This document shows positions 19,416 through 30,700 of a DNA stretch of 64,000 nt, in pieces. Both the position numbers and the translations under genes were made by a program. Every line of letters starts with the position of its first letter. The first letter of the stretch is position 1. The stretch comes from Flectonema sp. DT1601 (taxonomy: Eukaryota > Euglenozoa > Diplonemea > Diplonemida > Diplonemidae): positions 1,116,001 through 1,180,000 of the forward strand of contig OZ025792.1 in assembly GCA_964019425.1 (NCBI GenBank), in the 5' to 3' direction. The notes under the pieces are model-generated. The model was not told the origin of the DNA. It saw only the letters and a program-made list of their open reading frames with translations, and searched no databases.

Positions 19416-21277
19416 CAAAATAATGAAAATTAATTAAAGGCAGACATAAGGAATCGATAAACTTATTAAAGGTTGCGTGTTGCCTCCTGTACTCCGAAAG
19501 CTTCAAATTAAATTCAAAAAAAAAAAGTACTCTGAAAAATGAAATCTTCTGGGGTGGAAATAAGCTGATGATCCGCAGGGCGACTCGTGTGGTCCTGTCT
19601 CAACAGAAAAAATAAAATATTAAATATGTAACATAGCCGAAACAGAAAATTACGGAATGAAGTAGAAGATGCACTGAAATGATGCACAATTCTCAACAAC
19701 AAAATACCCGAGAAACTTAATAAATAAGTTCCTGCAGAGTGAGCTGAAGCTACCCTCCGTGAACGAAACAAAGTTAAGCCATTAACCGTACGCAGTGTCT
19801 GAGAAGGGCTACGAAAAGGTATTCCATCAAACGAATAACGAAAGAAAAGTATAAAGACCAACAAGAATAGTGACCCTGATTGGGGATCTGTTTTCCGTAC
19901 AACGACAGGTTATCAAAATATAATTGAGCCTTTGATCTTGTTCGGTAATTCCCGAGGGGGTGAAGTATAACGGGATTAAAGAATCACCCTTTACGAACAC
20001 ACACAAAACGTTTTTGCTTTTTCGCAGTCGCTGACGCTGATTTAACCTAAAAGTAAGAAGTCAGTTTGGATTAGCTTCAGCGACGCAACTAGAGAAAGGA
20101 AAAGGGAAAAAAACCACGGAGAGGAAACGGAGAACGGAATTGTGAACTATCGGGTCAATCATATTTCCTACAATACAAAAAAGTGTGGATGCAAAAAAAG
20201 AAGGGAAGAAACTAAATAAAAGATAGGTATCATATCAATTTAATTACGACTCGTTGAATTTATGATTAAATAAATAAAGGAACAAACAAACGAATAAGGT
20301 TAAACTAGGAGATGGGGTTGGCGAAAGTGAGGGTTCTCCTTTCTCTTTAAAGAGAATAATTAATTATATAAATTGCTCGTTAGTTTGAACTGCAAAAACT
20401 TACGTACCTCGTGAAAAAAATTCAATCTCTCCGGTATTACAACACATCACCGGGGTTTTTTGAGTTCTTTTTATGATCCCCTGGTCGTTTACGTTTAGCA
20501 GAAGCACCTCGTTCCCTGTAGTCGAACTATTTAAAGTTCTATTCGTTCATATTTGGTTAAATAGATCTTGTTCTTAAACATTATCAGAGAGAGACGATGA
20601 ATAATGATATGATCTACAAGAGGGCAAATTTCAAATTGTGTTCGATACTTCAGGAGGAGGTATTTATGGATCTTGGTAGCTGAGTACATAGCTACCAATA
20701 CTGTAAGCGGGTCATATAGTTAGTATTGGTAACATTAGCAGGGGTTATTACAAATAAATAAATAATCAATCAAACAAATCGTAGGACATCAACCAATAAT
20801 GTTTGGTGAGATAAAAGGGAACATAGTTAAGTATAAATTAGTTTCTATATAGAATCTGATACGGGTCAATGGAAAGTGAGGATGTGAATCCCCACCAGCT
20901 TTCGTTTCTTTTGTTTTTGAATAAAAAATCTTCCGAAGAAGAACTCTTCATATTTGTTTAATTTTGCTATACCAAAATATTAAAAACGAAACCCTGAATA
21001 ATATGAACATTCACCCCAAATTGTTTCAAGCAGCAATATTACAAGCTGCTTACTGAATGCCTTATAACAACACAAGATCCGTAATAAATATTCCAATCAG
21101 AATCAGAAGGAAGCTCAAATGTGACAACGGGTTATACCTTCCCCTTACTTCCAGGGTTAAAAACGGCTGCTTAAAGAAAAATGAGTCGCGAATCAATTCA
21201 GCCATAGCTCAAAAACAGCACGAATCTTGGTGCAACAGTATGCAGCAGGCAGGCAATCACTGTTGAAATGACATCAA
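19416..21277. other. AT-rich intergenic DNA upstream of the gene 3 stop, no gene seen
   Basis: Includes repeat fragments at 19500-19870 (shared with 26040-26420) and at 20030-20120 (shared with 43720-43810). The locus at 20500-20870 is the empty version of the SSU insertion site. The rest is the 3' flank of gene 3. Confidence 0.5.
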
Positions 21278-23893
21278 CTAAACCTCAACAACAATATCGG
21301 AACTTCTGCTGTTCCCATCCGGGAATTCTTGTCTCATTAAAGAAAGCTCTAAAGAAGCTTCCTCTGTTGGAAAATTCCTCATCGTCAACACTGAACCAGA
21401 ATTCGATGTCCTTGAAAACGAAGCCAACGGATGCATCGATGGCAACGGCGACAACGCATCACTCATCGTCAAAGGCATTGACTCGCTTACTACAGAAGTC
21501 TCATCAAGCTTCTTATTCTTTTCCCAATGTCTTTGTTGTACTCGAGTTCGAATACCCTTGCACAGAATGTATCCTTCAACAAGAACATCAATTCCTGACT
21601 TAACTATTAAAATAATTACCGAAGCAAATAGTAAAGTAGAAGCAATTTCGAAACCGTAGTGTCCGGTGTTCTCTTCGTAGTAACCTGCTGCCATGAAGAA
21701 AAGAGCAGCTGCCTGGACACCGAGGAGGACGAAGTCAAAGGCGCTGTCACGTGCTCGACAGTGCGGCCAGAGAATTGCTTCGAGTACAAGGAGAATTAGA
21801 AAGAGAAATCCTTCAAAAAGTTTCTTGTGTCCGCACTGAATTAAAGTTCTGGTATTGAGAGACTCCATAGCACTGATCGCAAGCATCGAAGCAAACTCCA
21901 CAATACTAAACCAAACTACTTCCTGACGAAATGATCCAATCACTGTTCTGTAACGATTCACCCAATGAAGCTCAACATGATTGCTGACCCATTCTCCAGG
22001 TCCCATCAACAGTCGCTTCAATCCATAACGAGCATCGTCAGCGTACACTGCCTGACTAGGAACTCCTTTCCTGCATTCTCTAAAGATAACTATTGGAACA
22101 GCAACACAACCACAACACGTAACAAATCCTATTATAAAGTGAAATGGCGTATTCGGGTGGCTCACAAGAGACATCCCACCTTGTGTCGTACCTTGGTATA
22201 AGAATTGGAAGACGAACAACGGAGCCGAAGGAAATCTCAGTAATCCCTGAGTGTCCAAACCATTGAACAACTTTGGGGCACAACTCGTACCTCCCCGTTC
22301 TGCTATCTTTAATATGAAGAAACACAATACTGCAAACCCGAATGATATCATCACATTCCCAGCCACCATTCCAAGCGCATAACTGTCTCCAATTTTCCAC
22401 TGTGTCGGGTGTAGAGGTCGAGGGTACTCCCTCGATGAATTATTCTCATTTCCAGCACGACAGCTTCCAGATATCGCAACCAACCGCAAGGCTGGTCCCG
22501 CTGATGCACCGGCTCCCAAAGCAGAAGCCGCCGCAGCTGCCGAACCCACCCCTTCAACGGTTTCCGCCGTCTTCTTGTCGATCACTGGTGGAACTTCTGT
22601 TGGAGGTGCGGCAGTCTCAGGCACGCTAGTGGAAGGAACAGGAGTAGCAAGTAACGGAGAAGGCATCGGTGTTGGAATTAATGTTGGAATCGATGTTGGA
22701 GGTAATGTTGGCACAGCGGTTGGAACAACTGTCCCAATCGGTCGGGCTGTAGGAATAGTAGGAACTGCGGTGGGGACAGTTGTCCCTGGCTGAACTGTGG
22801 TTGGTACTGCTGTAGGAATAGCTGGAACAGCTGTCGGTATGGCTGTTGGAACAGTTGTCGGTAATGCAGTCGGAATGGCAGTAGGAACTGCTGTTGGTAA
22901 AACCTTAGGACCAGATGCTTTTTTCCCGTAGAGGCTACACGTACCAGTTAATTTCTTGAGAGTGTAAATAAAGTCTGAGACTGCAATAATTTCATCGGCA
23001 TCATTCGCTATGGTTTCGGCAATTCCATCGTCGAAGACCTTAAGACTGGGGCCGATACCGTATGCTACTTTTTTAGGGTCTCCATGTTGACAGGTTACGT
23101 CTAACATATTACCAGGGTTAGTTTTTACACGCCTGGATAGAGAATTATCCGCTCCACCGAAGAAAGTTTTGTCTCCTACGGCAAAGACATAACCCTTGCA
23201 GGCAACAATGCGTTTGAGCTTTTTGACATCTCTGATAAAGGTCGACGAATGCGCTTTATGTTTTAGTCTACCGACACCTGGAGCACTGGTTGAGTACTGA
23301 CTGAGGAAAAATATCTTACCAGTGGACTTGTCTACGGTAATTGATCCGATGTCTTGATTTTTTAAGAAGCTTCTTGAGCTGTCTACAGTTCCCATGGCAA
23401 TGTTTGCCATTTCGAAGTATATTATCCCTTTGTTTCTACATGCGCCATAGATAGTTTTTCCCTTAGCAGCGAGTTCAAGACAACTTCCAGAGTATGCACT
23501 CTTCGTAACATTCGCAGTGTCAATTGCACCACCACCAAGAATAGGAAATACATGTAGCTTACCAGGTTCAGCAGCAACCAAATAAGGTGTTCCTCCGATA
23601 GTTATTGAAGTAGCAGTAATAATGTTTGAAATGTAACTCTTTGTTAACAATGATGCGCACTGAGTAGTTTCAGGATCAAACTGTCTGATTAGAGTACCAG
23701 AAAACATGTACATCCACTTGTCATAAACAGCCATTGTTTCTATTGCACCGTATCCAACACTATCAATAAAAACTGTTTTGTAGCATGTTGCTAATTGCAC
23801 CACAGTCAGAAGGATGAAAAACGTCCCCACATGCCTGAAGGTACTTGCCGCCATACTGTGTGGGTGGCTGTGAGTGAAGAACATGTAAAACAT
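21278..23893 (-). CDS. Surface family gene 3: short-stalk paralog
   Basis: Predicted 871 residues from the first ATG (23893; alternative ATG 23854). The head carries the most local changes of the family (HSSTFIRDVKKLKR, CKGYVFAVGDKTFFGGADN and GKKASGPKVLP replace the usual residues). The stalk of about 110 residues matches gene 2 closely, including its PGTT and ARPIG interruptions, so genes 2 and 3 share a recent stalk. In the cytoplasmic tail about eight residues (MRSSLGLS in the others) are missing. The C-terminus DIVVEV keeps the hydrophobic-x-hydrophobic end. Confidence 0.86.
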   Translation of the reverse strand: MFYMFFTHSHPHSMAASTFRHVGTFFILLTVVQLATCYKTVFIDSVGYGAIETMAVYDKWMYMFSGTLIRQFDPETTQCASLLTKSYISNIITATSITIGGTPYLVAAEPGKLHVFPILGGGAIDTANVTKSAYSGSCLELAAKGKTIYGACRNKGIIYFEMANIAMGTVDSSRSFLKNQDIGSITVDKSTGKIFFLSQYSTSAPGVGRLKHKAHSSTFIRDVKKLKRIVACKGYVFAVGDKTFFGGADNSLSRRVKTNPGNMLDVTCQHGDPKKVAYGIGPSLKVFDDGIAETIANDADEIIAVSDFIYTLKKLTGTCSLYGKKASGPKVLPTAVPTAIPTALPTTVPTAIPTAVPAIPTAVPTTVQPGTTVPTAVPTIPTARPIGTVVPTAVPTLPPTSIPTLIPTPMPSPLLATPVPSTSVPETAAPPTEVPPVIDKKTAETVEGVGSAAAAASALGAGASAGPALRLVAISGSCRAGNENNSSREYPRPLHPTQWKIGDSYALGMVAGNVMISFGFAVLCFFILKIAERGGTSCAPKLFNGLDTQGLLRFPSAPLFVFQFLYQGTTQGGMSLVSHPNTPFHFIIGFVTCCGCVAVPIVIFRECRKGVPSQAVYADDARYGLKRLLMGPGEWVSNHVELHWVNRYRTVIGSFRQEVVWFSIVEFASMLAISAMESLNTRTLIQCGHKKLFEGFLFLILLVLEAILWPHCRARDSAFDFVLLGVQAAALFFMAAGYYEENTGHYGFEIASTLLFASVIILIVKSGIDVLVEGYILCKGIRTRVQQRHWEKNKKLDETSVVSESMPLTMSDALSPLPSMHPLASFSRTSNSGSVLTMRNFPTEEASLELSLMRQEFPDGNSRSSDIVVEV

Positions 23894-24051
23894 AATACTC
23901 AAATAACTTCGTCAATCAATTCTACTCTGATGAGGGGCATCTTGTCAATTGAAACTTCTGCATAATTGTGATAACTGATGCAAAGATGAGAATAAGAGTA
24001 AAATAATTTCATTACCTTGTCTTCAACAGAGTTAGAAAGATTGGGTGTAGA
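23894..24051 (-). promoter_or_regulatory. Shared 5' leader of gene 3 with upstream ORF
   Basis: The upstream ORF is at 23899-23940. One extra base in the pyrimidine tract compared with genes 1 and 2. Confidence 0.45.
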
Positions 24052-24052
24052 C

Positions 24053-24073
24053 TCCCAATAACCACTATTGGGA
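24053..24073 (-). promoter_or_regulatory. 8-bp hairpin upstream of gene 3
   Basis: A stem TCCCAATA / TATTGGGA around a GTGGT loop (minus strand) lies at the upstream edge of the shared leader. The same hairpin precedes genes 4-7 (31576-31596, 40565-40585, 52283-52303, 61693-61713) with a G-T pair in place of A-T. Genes 1 and 2 have different DNA here. Role unknown. Confidence 0.4.
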
Positions 24074-24079
24074 ATTTGT

Positions 24080-25060
24080 TGTGTGGTACAAATAAATAAG
24101 TAAAAATGTTCTCTCTGTTGAATGCGAACCTTGCAGGACGTACGCTGTTCTTGAATGGTAGTGATATCCTTGAATCAAATAGTAAGGTATTAAACCGTAT
24201 TGTCTCGAGGGTTGAGATGGGAATAATAAATAGTTACTATTAATGGTTATCAGTCAATTAAAAAATCAACAAAATTTTAATTAATGCAATTTGTTAGTAA
24301 GCAAAACACAGAACAGAGGACTACGAGGGGTCTGGGTAGCCCGCATCACAATCGCGAAGTTTGGGATGCGTAGTAGTTTGATAGCTTCGGCTGAAAGTGA
24401 TCGACTCCCAGCGCCCAGAGGCTACAGGTTGAAAAATGAAGAAAAAAAAGAGAATTGATCTGAGAGTGAGGGGAAGGAAGGTGGAAAAAATTAGAAATCT
24501 TTTTTTATTCCATACATAGAATCTTTCTTTATAATACGACTATATGTGCCATATGCCCACATACCACGAAAGAAAATAGAAAACCCCCGGAACAGTTCAC
24601 CCCCCAGTTGTCCAACGCATTGTAATTGTATGGTGGGCTTACCGAAAACTTTATAAAGGTACCACGAAAACTGGGCAGCACATAGCCATATCACTCAGCA
24701 AGAAATGAAAACAAAAGGATCAGGAAAGACGATAGTAAGTTTAGTTAGTTAGTTTAAGGTCATAACTGTGCCGGACCAACAAATAAAATATCATTTCCAT
24801 TCCACATATGAAAACATTTGTTCATTAGATAATCAAGTGTGTCAAATTCCGCCATACCACAAAAGAATATATTTCCACAAAAATTGGGCAACACGAATTC
24901 AGTGTACCCATCTGCAATCAAATAAGAATCTCACATTTGACAGTCAGTTTAGGTCTTAATTGCTCCTAACCTGACTAAAAGTATCGCAAATATCAAAAAA
25001 AAGGAAAGTACGATCAGTTTAGGGTCTTAGCTGCACCGGCCTCTGAAACTGACTTATCGC

Positions 25061-25091
<31 letters not shown>

Positions 25092-27039
25092 GAGGAAAGA
25101 GGAAAAATCGAAATAAAAAGACGGAAAAAAGAAATCGCAGCATTAAAATCCCTCCTTGATTGAAGAAGATATTAATAACAATATTTCCTTTTTTTTTTTT
25201 TTTTTTAAAAAGGAAATATTTCTTGTGAGGAAAATCTACAATTCCTGGCCCGCAAATGCAACCCTGCTAGACTTCCTAAGTAATCTCGTGAGGAAAAATT
25301 TACGAATTCTTTTTATCCAGTAGAATACATCCTTAACGAGATCAAGTCTTCACAGAATTATTCCTCTGCGGTAAAAGAAGAAGAATCGGAAAAAGAAAAA
25401 AAAGAATCACTGCACAAGTAAAACAATAACAAACAGGATGTGACATCGTAATTTTATTTGAGCTCAGTTGAGCTTCCATTGTTGAATTACTCCGAAAAAA
25501 TAACATTCACAAAGTTCGTAAAAAGCAAAGAAGAGAGAAGATAAGAGAAGAGGCACAAAGAAAGGATCGAGCGGTCGTTTCTTTAGAACTCCATGTTGAC
25601 AACTAAAAGCGGGACAGGCTCAAAGTAAACAGCAGGAAGACAGAAGTGAACATTCACTACATGTGATCACATTCTGAAGATAATAATGCTGAAGAAATAA
25701 ACCTTATTAAGACCCAGGTAAGAATCGGTGATTAAGATAATCAAAAGAAAGATTGAAGTGAGGATGATTAACAGGAAGGAACAACAAAGAATTCATCAAA
25801 TTGAAACAGTTGACCTGTCGTCATCGTTGGATAAGTAAATAAAAATAAAGATAAAGACAAAAAACAAAACAAAACTAATTAAAGGCAGCGACAAGCAATC
25901 GCAAAACCCAGGCAACAAAGTCTGTTCTTTCACATGAGGATTTTAAATCTATTCCATCTTTTTCAGTTTCTTTCTCAGATTAAATTGCAGGTATTCTCGT
26001 GTCGTGTAAAATAAAGTACCCTGAAAATAGAATCTTCCAGGGTGGGAAAAAGAGGGAAAAACTGATAATCCGCAGGGTTACTCGTACAACTCAAATCTGC
26101 AAAGCAGAATAAGAGAAAAAAAAAACTAAATTTAAATAATTAACACAGTCGAAACGGAAACTAACGGGGCGAGAACAGAATTGAAGAAGAAGATGCACAG
26201 ATTGTAAACTAATACACCCCATTGGGGATCTGTACAGTTCTCAACAACCAAATATCCGAGAAACATAATAAATACACCTCCGCAGAGAAGGCGAAAGCCT
26301 CCGTAAATGAAATAAATATAAGAAGCGATAAACCGAACGCAGTGTCTGTGAAGAACTACGAGAAGGTATTCTATCAAATGATTCAACGAAAGAATAGAAA
26401 GAAGAAATAAAGACATAATAGAAAGCGTAATTAATTTTTTCTAAATCGTTTTGTTGGAAATGAGAGACATCAAGTAGTCTGAGCTGACCAACAGATCAGT
26501 AGCTAAACTGAATTAACGACACCTTATGAGTAAGATGGAAATCAAATAACTTGCCGCGTGAAGACTTGCAATTTCATTAAAAGAAAAATAAAAAACAAAA
26601 ATAAATAAAAAGTCGCGCAACTTTTTCAAGAAACCGAAACTGAACCGCCGAAAAAATGCAACACAAATATTCTTAATAAAAGACAATACCGAACTGCAAC
26701 GACGATGAAACAAACACCAAGCTTACTTGGTGAGGAAATAAAATAAATAGAGAGGAAGAATAACATAACGCCGCCGAATTTAAGAACATAACCGTGAACT
26801 TGATACTGTTCATGTTGTGACAAAACACATTTGAATATCAACGTAGTCACATCAAGTTCAACTTCTTTCATAAAGTGAACAAAAGAAAACCAAACAAGAA
26901 ATGGGACTTCTCCAACAATGATACAATCTAATGAGGGACACGATGAAGTATGACATTCGCGCATTAGCTTTGTTTAAAATGAATGCAGCGGCTTTTTTTG
27001 GGTAATCAAGACACTTTTGCTCAACAGTTAGAAAAAAGA
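24080..27039. repeat. Intergenic repeat mosaic between genes 3 and 4
   Basis: From left to right: an R3 piece (24241-24300), a diverged R1 copy (24294-24750) whose hairpin arms no longer match, unique AT-rich DNA with A and T runs (25069-25091, 25189-25206), an R2 copy (25530-25840), a block shared with 19500-19870 (26040-26420), and a block shared with 36160-36540, 47570-47940 and 57600-57930 (26500-26900). No gene is supported. Confidence 0.6.
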
Positions 27040-27440
27040 TACTACTTGTCCTTCTTAGGCCTTCATCAGTAAGTTCTGAGGGACTTCATTTCAGTTTATT
27101 AATAAATCAGATTTATCAAAATGTCTATTTCAAAAGAAATGATTTCTCAAAGTCCATCGGAGCTCGCCAAGATGGGCTAGCATATATTTGTTTTTTGATC
27201 AGCTGAGTTCGATCTCTTCTACTGCGGCTTGTTTTATAATAACGAGTGCGAGTTCTCCTTCATCGGAGCTGTAGTCGTCTTTCTTACGCTTTTCCCAAGT
27301 CTCGGTGAGGAGTAAAATTCCTTCGCTCAAAAGTGTCATTGTACAATTAGCAAACAGTGATGACTTTTGTTCACTGGTGTCAGCAACTACATTCTGATGT
27401 TCTTCTTGGGATCCTCCTAGTTGCTCACAAGGAGAGTAAA
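26930..27440 (-). pseudogene. Rearranged fragment of the Josephin-like gene
   Basis: Two parts of the gene seen at 53483-54340 occur here out of order. The C-terminal part (27199-27430, minus) encodes EEHQN, SEQKSS, a CTMTLLSEGILLLT stretch, KRKKDDYSSDEGELALV and a stop at 27199. It lacks the whole middle of the domain. A piece matching the region just before the catalytic His (FILNKA, AAA) lies downstream of the stop, at 26935-26990. Between them is the 3' flank shared by both copies (27040-27198). Non-functional. Confidence 0.6.
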
Positions 27441-27747
27441 CATGTTAAAAGTTACATTTAGACTCGTCCTTGTAATATTTTGTCAATTAATTAGCTAATT
27501 GATAATACAGTACGATCAGCGTTAAAAACATTCGACGGAATTATAAAAAAGAAATCAATAAAAAGTGAAAACGAGAATGGATTTACCTTCCCCTTATCTC
27601 CAGGGTATTAACAACGGTCGTGTCCAAAGGGCGTGTGACCGAATCATTTCAGCAAAACAACCATCGGAGAGTTGATGCAACAAGAAAGAAGAACAACAGT
27701 ATGCAGTAGGCAGGCAGTAATAAATCACTGTTGATGAACGACATCAA

Positions 27748-30700
27748 CTAAACTTCAACAACAATATCGGAACTTCTGCCATTCCTATCCGTGAATTCTT
27801 GTCTCATTAAAGAAAGCTCTAAAGAAGCTTCCCCTGTTGGTAAATTCCTCATCGTCATCATTGAACTAGAATTCGATGTCCTTGAAAACGAAGCCAACAA
27901 GGACGGATGCACCGATGGCAACGGCGACAACGCATCACTCATCGACAATCCCAAACTCGATCTCATCGGCATTGACTCGCTTACTACAGAAGTCTCATCA
28001 AGCTTCTTATTCTTTTCCCAATGTCTTTGTTGTACTCGAGTTCGAATACCCTTGCACAGAATGTATCCTTCAACAAGAACATCAATTCCTGACTTTAGTA
28101 CTAAAACCATTACCGAAGCAAATAGAAAATTAGAAGCAATTTCGAAACCGTAGTGTCCGGTGTTCTCTTCGTAGTAACCTGCTGCCATGAAGAAAAGAGC
28201 AGCCGCCTGGAGACCGAGGAGGACGAAGTCGACAGTGCTGTCACGTGCTCGACAGTGCGGCCACAGAATTGCTTCGAGTACAAGGAGAATTAGAAAGAGA
28301 AATCCTTCAAAAAGTTTCTTGTGGCCGCACTGAATTAAAGTTCTGGTATTGAGAGACTCCATAGCACTGATCGCAAGCATCGAAGCAAACTCCACAATAC
28401 TAAACCAAACTACTTCCTGACGAAATGATCGAATCACAGCTCTGTAACGATTCACCCAATGAAGCTCAACATGATTGCTGACCCATTCTCCAGGTCCCAT
28501 CAACAGTCGCTTCAATCCATAACGAGCATCCTCAACGTACACTGCCTGACTAGGAACTCCCTTCTTGCATTCCTTAAAGATAAATATTGGAACAGCAACA
28601 CAACCACAACACGTAACAAATCCTATTATAAAGTGAGATGGCGTATTCGGGTGGCTCACAAGAGACATCCCACCTTGTGTCGTACCTTGGTATAAGAATT
28701 GGAAGACGAACAACGGAGCCGAAGGAAATCTCAGTAATCCCTGAGTGTCCAAACCATTGAACAACTTTGGGGCACAACTCGTACCTCCCCGTTCTGCTAT
28801 CTTCAACATGAAGAAACACAATACTGCAAACCCGAATGATATCATCACATTCCCAGCCACCATTCCAAGCGCAGAACTGCCTCCAATTTTCCACTGTGTC
28901 GGGTGCAGAGGTCGAGGGTACTCCCTCGATGAATTATTCTCATTTCCAATACGACAGCTTCCAGATATCGCAACCAACCGCAAGGCTGGTCCCGCTGATG
29001 CACCGGCTCCCAAAGCAGAAACCGCCGCAGCTGCCGAACCCATCTCTTCAACGGTTTCCATAATCTTCTTGTCGATCACTGGTGGAACTTCTGTTGGAAG
29101 TGTGGCAGTCTCAGGCACGCTAGTGGAAGGAACAGGAGTAGGAAGTAACGGAGAAGGCATCGGTGTCGGAATTAATGTTGGAATTGATGTTGGAGGAAAT
29201 GTTGGCACAGCAGTTGGCACTGCCGTTGGAATTGTTGTAGGCACGGCTGTCGGAACTTCAGTTGGAAGAGCAGTCGGTATTGCGGTGGGGACAACTGTCG
29301 GCACTGCAGTCGGCATGGCTGTTGGAACGACTGGCACCGCAGTAGGCACAGCTGTCGGTATGAATGTTGGAACAGTAGTTAGAATTGCGGTTGGAACAGC
29401 CGTTGGCACCGCAGTCGGTACTGCCGTTGGAACAGCTGTAGGAATGTCTGTCGGAATCACGGTAGGGACAACCGTTGGCACAGCAGTGGGTATTGACGTT
29501 GGAATGGCTGTCGGAATTGCGGTAGAGACAGCCGTTGGCACAGCAGTGGGTATTGCCGTTGGAATGGCTGTCGGAATTGCGGTGGGGACAGCCGTTGGCA
29601 CAGCAGTGGATATTGACGTTGGAATGGCTGTCGGAATTGCGGTAGAGACAGCCGTTGGCACAGCAGTGGGTATTGCCGTTGGAATGGCTGTCGGAATTGC
29701 GGTGGGGACAGCCGTTGGCACAGCAGTGGGTATTGCCGTTGGAATGGCTGTCGGAATTGCGGTGGGGACAGCCGTTGGCACAGCAGTGGGTATTGACGTT
29801 GGAATGGCTGTCGGAATTGCGGTGGGGACAGCTGTTGGCACAGCAGTGGGTATTGCCGTTGGAATGGCTGTCGGAATTGCGGTGGGAACAGTTGTTGGCA
29901 CAGCAGTAGGTACTGCCGTTGGAATGGCTGTCGGAATTGCGGTGGGGACAGCAGTTGGCACAGCAGTTGGTAGTGCCGTAGGCACTGCTGTCGGAAAGGC
30001 CGTCGGAATTGCGGTGGGGACAGCTGTTGGCACAGCAGTAGGCACTGCCGTTGGAATGGCTGTCGGAATTGCGGTAGGGACAGCCGTTGGCACTGCTGTC
30101 GGAATTGCGGTGGGGACAGCTGTAGGCACAGCAGTAGGTACTGCTGTCGGAATTGCGGTTGGGACAGCCGTTGGCACGGCTGTTGGTAGTGCCGTAGGTA
30201 CCGCTGTCGGAACGGCCGTTGGAATTGCGGTGGGGACAGCTGTTGGTACTGCTGTTGGAATGGCTGTCGGTACGGCCGTAGGCACTGCTGTCGGTATGGC
30301 TGTTGGTACTGCCGTGGGTACTGCCGTTGGAATGGCTGTTGGTACGGCCGTAGGCACTGCTGTCGGAATTGCGGTAGGCACAGTTGTTGGTACCTCAGTA
30401 GGAATGGCTGTTGGAACGGCTGCTGGAACAGGTGTTACTCTTCCGAAGAGCCTACATCTGCCAGTTGATTTATTGATGGTGTAAATATAGTCTGAGATTG
30501 CAATAATTTCTTCACCATTATGCGCTACGACATCGACAATTCCACCGTCGAAGACCGGAAGAGTGGGACCGATACCGTAAGCTACTCCTGGAGCGTCTCC
30601 ATGTTGACAGGTTACATCTACCATATTACCAGGGTTAGTTATTACACGGCTGGACGTTAACAAAGTAGCCAATCCACCGAAGAAAGTATTGTCTCCTACG

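Noticed and set aside
28745-30484. Long plus-strand frame (579 codons) rich in GTAVGTAVG opposite the stalk of gene 4, and similar ones opposite genes 1, 5, 6 and 7
   Set aside because: A 12-bp in-frame repeat keeps the antisense frame open automatically. The frames start and stop at different places in each paralog, and the minus-strand product has signal peptide, head and membrane segments.
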